7,207 bases of DNA, taken from the NCBI GenBank assembly GCA_028865155.1, contig JAGWKW010000061.1, forward strand, positions 1 through 7,207, given 5' to 3'. How positions within the stretch are numbered: the stretch's first letter is position 1; every line of letters begins with the position of its first letter. The DNA comes from Alphaproteobacteria bacterium (GTDB lineage: Bacteria > Pseudomonadota > Alphaproteobacteria > UBA9219). Position numbers and translations under genes: made by a program. The notes under the pieces are model-generated. The model did not search any database, had not been told where the DNA came from, and saw only the letters and a program-made list of their open reading frames with translations. Below are positions 1 to 5,247 of the stretch, piece by piece.

Positions 1-2
1 CG

Positions 3-173
3 AATGCGTGGACGTTCAAACCTAAGGGCAAAAAGGGCTGCGATCTTTCGTTTCATGTCGATTTCGATTTCCATTCGCCGCTTTTGCGCGCGGCGATGAA
101 TATCTTTTTCGACAAGGCGCTGACGAAAATGGTCGAAGCGTTCGAGACACGCGCCAAGGAACTCTACGGTTAA
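3..173 (+). CDS. COQ10/RatA-family START-domain protein, C-terminal part
   Basis: This is the last 56 codons of a gene that begins left of the window, ending in TAA. The visible peptide has a Trp-Thr-Phe strand, then CDLSFHVDFDFHSPLL, then a long C-terminal amphipathic helix (roughly FFDKALTKMVEAFETRAKELYG). This order, beta strand with SFHVDF then SPLL then a helix ending in Lys/Arg-x-LYG, is typical of the COQ10/RatA branch of the START superfamily. Family members bind ubiquinone and support respiration; the bacterial homologues are often labelled RatA toxin, a name whose ribosome-related function rests on E. coli. Which role applies cannot be told from a fragment. The gene converges on the NUDIX gene, with 78 bp between the two stops. 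Confidence 0.8.
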   Translation, partial: NAWTFKPKGKKGCDLSFHVDFDFHSPLLRAAMNIFFDKALTKMVEAFETRAKELYG

Positions 174-204
174 AAAACCGCCTTGCCGCGAGCCGCACTG
201 GATT

Positions 205-237
205 CCCCTCCCCTTGCGGGAGGGGTTAGGGGAGGGG
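205..237. repeat. G/C-rich hairpin with two alternative right arms, between convergent genes
   Basis: The arm CCCCTCCC (205-212) can pair with GGGAGGGG at 218-225 (8 bp, 5-nt loop). A 9-nt version of the same arm (205-213) can instead pair with GGGGAGGGG at 229-237. One left arm therefore has two competing partners separated by TTA. C-rich/G-rich intergenic elements of this shape are widespread in alphaproteobacteria. It lies between the stop codons of two convergent genes, so a transcript-ending or 3'-end-protecting role is plausible. There is no T-run after either arm, so it is not a canonical intrinsic terminator. Confidence 0.6.
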
Positions 238-251
238 CCAACGGTTGCCCT

Positions 252-1103
252 TTATCCCAACCATTGTTTCAACGCCGCATACTCGGCATCGTCCGGCCCG
301 ATGAAGCCGTGCCGTACCAAAAAATCCGCGACGACAAGGGTACAGTTGAACTTGAACCTGTCCGTCTCGCGCACCAGCCGCGCGGCCTCGGCCAGCGGCA
401 GCAGGTGAAACGCCGCGACTTCGCCGTCGGTGTTGCGCGGCATGAAGCCTTCCGGCAGTTCAAGGTCGTAGATGAACAACGTATCGCTGCGCAGTCCGTT
501 GTTTCGCTCGACGCGGTAATCGAGCGTCCGCGCGAACGTCGCGCGCATGGCCAATGCGGCGTCGATCCCGGCTTCCTCATGCGCTTCCTTGCACAGATTT
601 TCCTCGCGCGTCAGGCCGACAGGCTGTCCGCCGCCGACCATGTTGTCGAGCTTGCCCGGCTCGGCCAACCGGTCGGCCGAACGCTCGCCGACCCATAAAT
701 GAAGGCCGTCCGCCTTGCGCACGAAACCGTTGATATGCACGCCCCACGCCCGCACGCCGAACCACGGCACGGCGGCGCGGTCGATCTGCGCGACGGGCGC
801 ATCGCCGTAATCCTCGACGACGGGATACATCTCGTCGCGCAAAGGCTGACCGTAATGCCCGGAAATCCACCGCGCCGCCTGCATCATGGCCGCGCTGCGT
901 GCCGCGAAATCCGCGAAAGAGAGGGCGAGCGCCAGCCCGTCGCCATTTTCGACAAAAACCCCGGTTTCGGACGGCAGCCGCGCGGCAAGCTCTTTCGTCA
1001 CATAGCCATAGCGCACGCCGCTGACGGCAAGCGGCACGAAGCGCGACAGGTCGTGCCGGTTGCAGATGTCGAAATGGCGGATATAGCCGGAAGCCGAAGG
1101 CAT
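252..1103 (-). CDS. DUF4743-type NUDIX hydrolase
   Basis: This 283-residue protein matches the two-part layout of the DUF4743 + NUDIX family, related to plant NUDT20/24 and the NUDIX half of yeast Tnr3. Residues about 1-115 form the DUF4743 region (start SGYIRHFDICNRHDL; later RDEMYPVV). Residues about 117-270 are the NUDIX fold, with LWVGERSADRLAEPGKLDN followed by the NUDIX box at about 157-180 (GGGQPVG...KEAHEEAGID). The metal-binding EAHEEAG core is intact. The first Arg of the usual box is Lys and the upstream Glu is Leu, as is usual for this branch. Relatives hydrolyse thiamine-diphosphate derivatives or similar pyrophosphates, but the substrate here is inferred, not shown. The start is the ATG at 1103; no strong Shine-Dalgarno precedes it. 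It lies 64 bp downstream of the 118-residue gene on the same strand and may be co-transcribed with it. Confidence 0.88.
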   Translation of the reverse strand: MPSASGYIRHFDICNRHDLSRFVPLAVSGVRYGYVTKELAARLPSETGVFVENGDGLALALSFADFAARSAAMMQAARWISGHYGQPLRDEMYPVVEDYGDAPVAQIDRAAVPWFGVRAWGVHINGFVRKADGLHLWVGERSADRLAEPGKLDNMVGGGQPVGLTREENLCKEAHEEAGIDAALAMRATFARTLDYRVERNNGLRSDTLFIYDLELPEGFMPRNTDGEVAAFHLLPLAEAARLVRETDRFKFNCTLVVADFLVRHGFIGPDDAEYAALKQWLG

Positions 1104-1112
1104 GCGCGAACT

Positions 1113-1141
1113 CTAGGAAACGGAAACGAACCGTTTCTTAG
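1113..1141. repeat. Inverted repeat (hairpin) just upstream of the NUDIX start
   Basis: Arms at 1113-1123 (ctaggaaacgg) and 1131-1141 (ccgtttcttag) flank a 7-nt loop. The inner 7 bp (gaaacgg/ccgtttc) are perfect and the outer part continues with one G-T pair. In the minus-strand transcript that pair becomes a C-A mismatch, leaving the 7-bp stem about 13 nt upstream of the NUDIX start codon. No U-run follows, so it does not look like a terminator. It could be a 5'-leader structure or an operator-like dyad. Confidence 0.4.
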
Positions 1142-1152
1142 CGCGTAACCGC

Positions 1153-1182
1153 TTGCGGATGCAAATGTTACGGATGCAAATG
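1153..1182 (-). repeat. 15-bp tandem duplication across a stop codon
   Basis: Two adjacent 15-bp units differ at a single base (position 1155 versus 1170). On the minus strand the first unit (1182-1168) reads His-Leu-His-Pro-stop (TAA) and the second (1167-1153) reads His-Leu-His-Pro-Gln (CAA). The duplication lies exactly in frame at the end of the 118-residue gene, and the one-base difference makes the stop codon. Confidence 0.85.
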
Positions 1183-1524
1183 CGCTTCTTCGGGCCAGGC
1201 GATCAGCCAGTCCAGATGCCGATTCTGCACGGGGCGCAGCCATCCGCACCATGGCACCAGCTCCTGATGCGGGCTGCCGATGATGAAATGCTCGCGCCAC
1301 ATGAACATGTCGCCCGCCGCCTCGCGCAAAAACGCGATGATCGACTTGGCCTTGTCGGACAAAATGCCCGCGCCTGCGCCGCCGGTTTCACCCTTGACGG
1401 TGCCCTTCTTGCGCGCTTCGGCAAGCTCGGTTTCCGGATTCGGAATGTCGCAAACGCCCCATGACGCAACGCGCCAGTTGGCGGCCAACAAACCGCTTTG
1501 ATGGAGAAGGTTCCCTTGCTGCAT
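1168..1524 (-). CDS. Hypothetical Trp-rich protein, 118 residues
   Basis: I do not recognise this family. The ATG at 1524 is chosen because a strong Shine-Dalgarno, GGGAGG (complement of 1533-1538), lies 8 nt upstream. The frame stays open further upstream to about 1674, but without a comparable ribosome-binding site. Codon choice is G/C-ending like its neighbours, supporting a real gene. The product has no signal peptide or membrane segment. It has seven Trp and several His, mostly in the C-terminal half (motifs MFMWREHF at about 73-80, PWCGWLRPV at 91-99, HLDWLIAWP at 103-111), and a Gly-rich, charged linker near 40-55 (KGTVKGETGGAGAG). It may be a small cytoplasmic protein; its function is unknown. 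The NUDIX gene follows 64 bp downstream on the same strand. Its C-terminus has been altered by a 15-bp duplication that creates the stop codon. Confidence 0.72.
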   Translation of the reverse strand: MQQGNLLHQSGLLAANWRVASWGVCDIPNPETELAEARKKGTVKGETGGAGAGILSDKAKSIIAFLREAAGDMFMWREHFIIGSPHQELVPWCGWLRPVQNRHLDWLIAWPEEAHLHP

Positions 1525-1758
1525 GACCCAGCCCTCCCAGTTGTTTTGCCAACAGCCAAGAAGCCGGTCCAAGAAAGGCAGAAGACGCCATCCCTTTGTT
1601 GTAAAAGGACATAACGCCAGCGATAAGGGGACGAAAACGGACGCTACCGCACATGCCAACATCGACGTTGACACCGACCCTTATCTTCTTTGCCTCGCAA
1701 CCAAGACCGAAACTACCGGTTTTTCTCTCAGATCGCTCCGTCGGATCGACCGGTACAT

Positions 1759-1898
1759 TCTTTGCTGCATACCACGTTCCCGTTTTCACCTTTATCAGGG
1801 CTAGACGGGCGGCAAAGCGTCGTTACATAAACCAGTGGGGAAAACGAAAAAGGTGGTATCCCTTCGCGTCCTTGGGCCAGTGGTACGTGCGCTTCCGT
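1759..1898 (+). repeat. Dispersed repeat, copy A
   Basis: This is similar, in the same orientation, to copy B at about 3577-3699. Two blocks are identical between the copies: 40 bp (1803-1842 here, 3622-3661 in B) and 25 bp (1868-1892 here, 3669-3693 in B). Between them copy A has 25 nt where B has 7. Left of the first block the similarity is lower but continues through a CCCGTTTTC motif back to TCTTTGCT. Copy A lacks one base (a C after position 1802) present in B, which shifts any reading frame through the element and argues against it being protein-coding. No transposase or terminal inverted repeats are visible. It may be a non-autonomous dispersed element, a decayed fragment of a larger one, or a repeated regulatory or RNA element. 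Confidence 0.8.
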
Positions 1899-1934
1899 TC
1901 TGGCAACATGGGGCTAAGCTCAATGAGATGCAAC

Positions 1935-1962
1935 AAAAAATTGACCCGCGCGGGAATTTTTT
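1935..1962 (-). terminator. Possible terminator downstream of the decarboxylase (symmetrical A/T-flanked dyad)
   Basis: AAAAAATT (1935-1942) pairs with AATTTTTT (1955-1962) around the palindrome CCCGCGCGGG (1945-1954), with a GA bulge on the left. Either strand therefore gives a GC-rich stem followed by a U-rich tail, as in a bidirectional intrinsic terminator. The GC stem is short (3 bp if a 4-nt loop is left), which weakens the call. It lies about 125 bp past the decarboxylase stop. Confidence 0.4.
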
Positions 1963-2037
1963 TGATGATTTTTTCCGTTCTGTGACTCGATTGCATCAGC
2001 CGCCAAGGCCTCGGCGAAACGCGCAAGCAGGAGCGCG

Positions 2038-2056
2038 CGCGGCGAAGCGCGCCGCG
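2038..2056 (-). other. GC hairpin just after the decarboxylase stop
   Basis: CGCGGCG (2038-2044) pairs perfectly with CGCCGCG (2050-2056) around a 5-nt loop, 30 nt past the decarboxylase stop codon on its transcript. No U-run follows on the minus strand (the T-rich stretch precedes the hairpin), so it would act as a 3'-end stabiliser or a factor-assisted stop rather than a standard terminator. Confidence 0.35.
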
Positions 2057-2086
2057 TCGAACGCAAAAAACCTTTATTTGCAGGCT

Positions 2087-3376
2087 TTACTTGACGATCT
2101 TCAAATGCGCGCGCGGACGCGAAGCGCGGCGGCGCGGCAAGGCGGCGACGGGCGCGGCAGCCGGATCGATCTCGACCTTCGCGTCGGAATGGAAGCCGTT
2201 GAACCATGTCTGCGTCGCCGCGCCATAGGCGCCCATGCCCGACAAAGCGATAAAATCGCCTTCATTGATGTCGTCGGGCAGCAGAAACGGCCCCGCCATA
2301 TAGTCGACCGAATCGCAGGTCGGGCCATAGAAGCGGAACGGCGCAAGCGTCTTCGACAGTACTTTGCGCCCGCGCCGCGCGCGGAAAGCGACGGCCTTGT
2401 TCTTCCAGCCCATCCCGGCGACTTCCAGAAGATTGCCGTAACTGCCGTCGTTGATATAAAGCACATCGCCCTTCCGCAATTCGACCCGCGCGACCAAAGT
2501 CACGCAAGTGCCCGACAAGGCGCGCCCCGGTTCGGACCAGATTTCGCAATCCGCCGGCAGGCCGATCTTGGCGACCTCGTCCCGAATCACGTCGAAGAAA
2601 GCGGTCAAAGGCGGAATCTCCATCCCAAGGCCGGGAATCGGGAAGCCGCCGCCGACATCGAACACACTCAACAAAACGCCCGAACGCGCGACGACTTCGC
2701 CGCCCTTGCGAATGGCCTCGACATAAGAAGCCGGGTCGAGCGTCTGCGACCCGACATGGAACGACAGGCCGACCCGCGCGGCAACCTTCGCCGCTTCCTG
2801 AAGCAGCGAAACGGCAACATCGGGCGCGCAGCCGAATTTTCCGGTCAGCTGGCACGCGGCGCTGCCTTTGGGCATGCCAAGCCGCACGACGATGAGCAAA
2901 TCGGGCGCATGGTCGGTTTCATCGACGATTTTGAGAATCTCGTCGAACGTATCGACGACGAAATCGCGCACGCCATATTGGTAATAGGCGGCGCGGATCG
3001 CCTCGCGGCTCTTGACCGGGTTCATGAAGGCCAGATGCGCGGACGGAAACATCTCGCGCACCTGCCGCACTTCGGCCAGCGACGCGACGTCGAAATGACG
3101 AATGCCCGCTTCATATAATTTGCCCAGCACATAAGAATCTGGGTTGGCCTTGATCGCGTAAAGGCTGTGGCCCGGAAAATGGTCGATGAATGTCCGCGCG
3201 GCTTCCATCAGCCTGTCGGGATGCAGGCATTGCACGGGCAGTGCGGGGCGCAGCGTGCGAATGGCGGCCTCGACGCTTGGAAAGCGCGAAAACCCCGAAG
3301 GCGCGGCGGAAATTTCAGGCGCGGGATTCGCGTTTGCGAGGTTCGCGTTGACCGGCGCGGTTTCGTTATAGTCCAT
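2087..3376 (-). CDS. PLP-dependent ornithine/lysine decarboxylase (fold III)
   Basis: The 429-residue product is a fold-III (alanine racemase-like) basic amino acid decarboxylase, predicted to be a cytoplasmic dimer that makes putrescine from ornithine or cadaverine from lysine and so feeds polyamine synthesis. Visible hallmarks in order: the PLP lysine in YAIKANP (Lys76), FDVAS at about 95-99, HVGSQ (207-211), the glycine loop FDVGGGFP (239-246), EPGR (282-285), YINDGSYG (307-314), the cross-subunit active-site motif GPTCDSVD (351-358, Cys354) and GAYG with FNGF (382-395). The Cys-Asp-Ser motif favours decarboxylation of ornithine-like substrates over diaminopimelate. Choosing between ornithine and lysine is not possible by eye. 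It is longer than the usual ~380 residues: an Asn/Ala/Pro-rich N-terminal tail of about 30 residues and a C-terminal Ala/Pro then Arg/Lys-rich tail of about 28 (RRRASRPRAHLKIVK). The start is ATG 3376, with AGGGGA about 9 nt upstream. Direct repeats bracket the gene. Confidence 0.92.
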   Translation of the reverse strand: MDYNETAPVNANLANANPAPEISAAPSGFSRFPSVEAAIRTLRPALPVQCLHPDRLMEAARTFIDHFPGHSLYAIKANPDSYVLGKLYEAGIRHFDVASLAEVRQVREMFPSAHLAFMNPVKSREAIRAAYYQYGVRDFVVDTFDEILKIVDETDHAPDLLIVVRLGMPKGSAACQLTGKFGCAPDVAVSLLQEAAKVAARVGLSFHVGSQTLDPASYVEAIRKGGEVVARSGVLLSVFDVGGGFPIPGLGMEIPPLTAFFDVIRDEVAKIGLPADCEIWSEPGRALSGTCVTLVARVELRKGDVLYINDGSYGNLLEVAGMGWKNKAVAFRARRGRKVLSKTLAPFRFYGPTCDSVDYMAGPFLLPDDINEGDFIALSGMGAYGAATQTWFNGFHSDAKVEIDPAAAPVAALPRRRASRPRAHLKIVK

Positions 3377-3576
3377 GTTCCCAAATCCCCTGGTTGACGT
3401 TGCTTGCCGAACGCAAAGAGATTTTCAGGAAAGGACGGGGCAGGGCTGGAAAGAGACGGATGCATCGCGCGAACATCTCGCGCTTCGCCCGCGCCTTGCG
3501 GCGGGATACCGGCCCTTTTTCGACTTTGCCCGCAACCAAACCGGAATTTCGAAACGGCACTGCCGCCCGAAACGCC

Positions 3577-3699
3577 TCTTTGCTTGCTTCTACACTCCCG
3601 TTTTCGCCTTCATCAGGGCTCAGACGGGCGGCAAAGCGTCGTTACATAAACCAGTGGGGAACGTTTCCGTCCTTGGGCCAGTGGTACGTGCGCCTCCGT
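3577..3699 (+). repeat. Dispersed repeat, copy B
   Basis: This is the second copy of the element at 1759-1898, in the same orientation, about 1.8 kb away. It shares identical 40-bp (3622-3661) and 25-bp (3669-3693) blocks with copy A and is 18 bp shorter between them. The motif CCAGTGG occurs twice inside each copy (here at 3651 and 3679), once in each block. It ends close to an A/T-rich boundary at about 3700. Together the two copies bracket the decarboxylase gene. Confidence 0.8.
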
Positions 3700-3830
3700 A
3701 ATTCTTCTATTTAGTCAAGATTCATTAACATTCAATAAAAAATTTACTTGCGGATCCTTTTATTTGACCGGCCTTTCGACTGTGTCGATTTTGTGTCGGA
3801 AAGCCGTCTTCCTCGCGGCGCAAATCCCGT

Positions 3831-3857
3831 TTGCCTGACGCGGCGAAGACCTATAGC
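3831..3857 (+). promoter_or_regulatory. Candidate uppP promoter
   Basis: TTGCCT (3831-3836) and TATAGC (3852-3857) resemble sigma-70 -35 and -10 elements. The 15-bp spacer (16 if TTTGCC is used) is shorter than ideal. Transcription would start near 3864, giving a leader of about 30 nt before the uppP start codon. This is a pattern match only. Confidence 0.35.
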
Positions 3858-3893
3858 CTGCGGCTTTCCCGATGCGCCTTTCCCGGAGCCTCC

Positions 3894-4724
3894 ATGTCCG
3901 TCATCCAAGCCCTCGTCATCGCCGTCCTGCAGGGTGCAACCGAGCTTTTCCCCGTCAGCAGCCTCGGCCATGCCGTCATCCTGCCGCATCTGCTCGGCTG
4001 GACGGTCAACCAGAAAGCCCCGGATTTCCTGCCGTTCCTCGTCGTGCTGCATCTCGGCACCGCGACCGCGCTCCTGCTTTATTTCTGGCGCGACTGGTGG
4101 GGTTTCGCCAAAGCCGTGTTCGGGCATGGCGACGGCGATGCCGTGCGGCGCGAGCGTAAAATCTTCTGGCTCATCTGCGCCGCGACGGTTCCGGCGGCCG
4201 TCATCGGATTCACGCTCGAACATAAATTGCGCGGCTTTTTCGGCGCGCCGCAACTGGCCGCCGTCTTCCTGATCGTCAACGGTTTCATCCTTTTTGTCGG
4301 CGAGAAAATCAAACATGCCGGGCGCAAATCGCTCGACGAAGTCGGCGTCGTTGCCGCGCTCGTCATCGGCGCGTGCCAGGCGCTGGCGCTCATTCCCGGC
4401 ATTTCGCGTTCCGGCGCGGCGATGGTCGGCGGCGTGATGGCCGGGCTGACGCATAAAGAAGCGGCGCGCTTTTCGTTCCTGCTCGCGACGCCGATCATCG
4501 CAGGGGCAGGGGTTCTGGAAGTTCCCAAGCTGCTCCACGCCCACGGCGCGATCGCCTATAACGGCGGCATGGTCGCGCTGGCGGGCGTCGCGGCAGGCGT
4601 GACGGCTTATGCAAGCACGGCGGCTCTGATGCATTACTTCAAGAAAAACGAAATCGAGGCCTTAAAACCTTTCGCCTATTACTGCTGGGCCGTGGGGCTG
4701 GCGTCCTTGTTGTTGATGGGCTAA
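3894..4724 (+). CDS. uppP: Undecaprenyl-diphosphatase UppP (BacA family)
   Basis: This 276-residue inner-membrane enzyme dephosphorylates undecaprenyl diphosphate to the monophosphate, recycling the lipid carrier for peptidoglycan and other envelope glycans; overexpressed homologues give bacitracin resistance. Both family signatures are present: ATELFPVSSLGH near the N-terminus (residues about 15-26, the Glu-rich/PVSS-x-GH motif) and LIPGISRSGA (about 166-175), which together supply the active-site Glu, His, Ser and Arg. The remainder is a run of hydrophobic helices consistent with a polytopic protein of about eight segments, and the length is normal. The start at 3894 is preferred over an upstream TTG at 3831 because GGAG sits 5 nt upstream of it and MSVIQALVIAVLQG matches family N-termini. 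It may head the envelope gene cluster that follows, with a 58-bp gap to the next gene. Confidence 0.95.
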   Translation: MSVIQALVIAVLQGATELFPVSSLGHAVILPHLLGWTVNQKAPDFLPFLVVLHLGTATALLLYFWRDWWGFAKAVFGHGDGDAVRRERKIFWLICAATVPAAVIGFTLEHKLRGFFGAPQLAAVFLIVNGFILFVGEKIKHAGRKSLDEVGVVAALVIGACQALALIPGISRSGAAMVGGVMAGLTHKEAARFSFLLATPIIAGAGVLEVPKLLHAHGAIAYNGGMVALAGVAAGVTAYASTAALMHYFKKNEIEALKPFAYYCWAVGLASLLLMG

Positions 4725-4762
4725 CGCCCTTATTTCGCCACACAGGTCTGGTTGCATGGCAA

Positions 4763-4777
4763 GCCTCAGCCGGAGGC
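4763..4777 (+). promoter_or_regulatory. Hairpin that encloses the Shine-Dalgarno of the His-rich gene
   Basis: GCCTC (4763-4767) pairs with GAGGC (4773-4777) around a 5-nt loop. The right arm overlaps the Shine-Dalgarno GGAGG (4772-4776), 6 nt before the ATG at 4783. If it forms, it would limit ribosome access. The stem is only 5 bp, so its strength is uncertain. Confidence 0.4.
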
Positions 4778-4782
4778 CCGCC

Positions 4783-5217
4783 ATGAAAAAACTCCCCGCT
4801 TTCATCATCGCCGTTATGTTTGCCCTGTGCATCGCCGTTCCGGCGCAGGCGCACGACCATGACGGGCACGGCGATTGGCGCGGGCATGGCTGGCACGACG
4901 ACGGCCATGACCATGTGCATTTCTCGTTCGGCCTCGGCTTCGGCTGCTGCGCCTATCCGCCTTACTCTTACAGCCCGTATTCGTATCCGCCTTCGGTCGT
5001 CTATGTGGTTCCGCCGTCGCCGGTCTATATCGCGCCCGCGCGCCCCGTCTATATCCGGCCCTCGCCGCAGGCCTTGCCTGCAACTCAAACATCGCCGACC
5101 TATATCGACGGGCAGGGCCGTACCTGCCGTCGCTTTCAGGCAACAATGCCGGACGGATCGCCGGTTTACGGCATCGCATGCTTGCAACCCGACGGAACCT
5201 GGCGCACAGTCGACTGA
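4783..5217 (+). CDS. Secreted His-rich, Tyr/Pro-rich protein with surface-antigen-like C-terminus
   Basis: This 144-residue protein has three parts. A Sec signal peptide (residues 1-23, MKK then a hydrophobic core ending AQA) predicts export. Residues 24-46 hold eight His among Asp and Gly (HDHDGHGDWRGHGWHDDGHDHVH), followed by a CC pair at 55-56 and a Tyr-Pro/Ser-Pro-rich stretch at about 58-95 (repeats like YSP, YPP, VYI-P). The last ~38 residues (DGQGRTCRRFQ...PVYGIACLQPDGTWRTVD) resemble the C-terminus of RT0821/Lpp0805-type surface antigens, which typically carry a C-R-x(2)-Q and YGxACxxPDGxW pattern. The ATG at 4783 is preferred over the in-frame ATG at 4756 because GGAGG lies 6 nt upstream and the signal peptide starts there. 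The His/Asp segment could bind Zn, Ni or Cu, which is inference. The barrel gene follows 30 bp later. Confidence 0.8.
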   Translation: MKKLPAFIIAVMFALCIAVPAQAHDHDGHGDWRGHGWHDDGHDHVHFSFGLGFGCCAYPPYSYSPYSYPPSVVYVVPPSPVYIAPARPVYIRPSPQALPATQTSPTYIDGQGRTCRRFQATMPDGSPVYGIACLQPDGTWRTVD

Positions 5218-5247
5218 GCGATTTCCTCAATCACGACGGGGGCCAGA

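Larger units (their letters stand above)
1525..2086. other. 562-bp non-coding region between the decarboxylase and the 118-residue gene
   Basis: I see no convincing gene here on either strand; the open frames that exist are short, lack ribosome-binding sites or overlap the repeat. The region should hold the promoter of the minus-strand 118-residue gene, but I could not pick a clear -35/-10 pair. It contains copy A of the dispersed repeat (about 1759-1898), an A/T-flanked dyad at 1935-1962 and a GC hairpin at 2038-2056. Confidence 0.6.
3377..3893. other. 517-bp non-coding region between divergent decarboxylase and uppP
   Basis: No convincing gene is seen. It must carry the decarboxylase promoter (minus) and probably the uppP promoter (plus). 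It holds copy B of the dispersed repeat (3577-3699). An A/T-rich stretch at about 3700-3770 differs in composition from everything around it. A short near-tandem repeat TGTGTCG-ATTT-TGTGTCG lies at about 3781-3798. Confidence 0.6.

Noticed and set aside
1525..1674. A longer, 168-residue version of the Trp-rich protein starting at 1674.
   Set aside because: The extra N-terminus has no good ribosome-binding site, whereas the internal ATG at 1524 has GGGAGG at 8 nt.
1835..3118. Long plus-strand open frame opposite the decarboxylase.
   Set aside because: It is antisense to a gene with complete family motifs. Its Arg/Asp/Gln-rich composition is the usual result of reading G/C-rich codons on the wrong strand.
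3595..3620. Hammerhead-ribozyme-like core on the minus strand of repeat copy B (CTGATGA followed by GAAA).
   Set aside because: Only four bases separate the two motifs, too few for stem II, and copy A reads CTGATAA, breaking the conserved core. It is most likely chance.
1759..3699. The possibility that the two repeats are ends of a composite transposon.
   Set aside because: No transposase, terminal inverted repeats or target duplication are visible, and the copies differ internally. Only the bracketing itself is supported.
3394..3714. Plus-strand open frame of 106 codons running through repeat copy B.
   Set aside because: It needs a TTG start and has no ribosome-binding site. The same element in copy A carries a one-base frame shift and an 18-bp indel, so it is not conserved as protein.
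3744..4634. Long minus-strand open frame opposite uppP.
   Set aside because: UppP has all its signatures on the plus strand. This frame is very rich in Arg, Asp and Gln with no recognisable domain, so it is a shadow.
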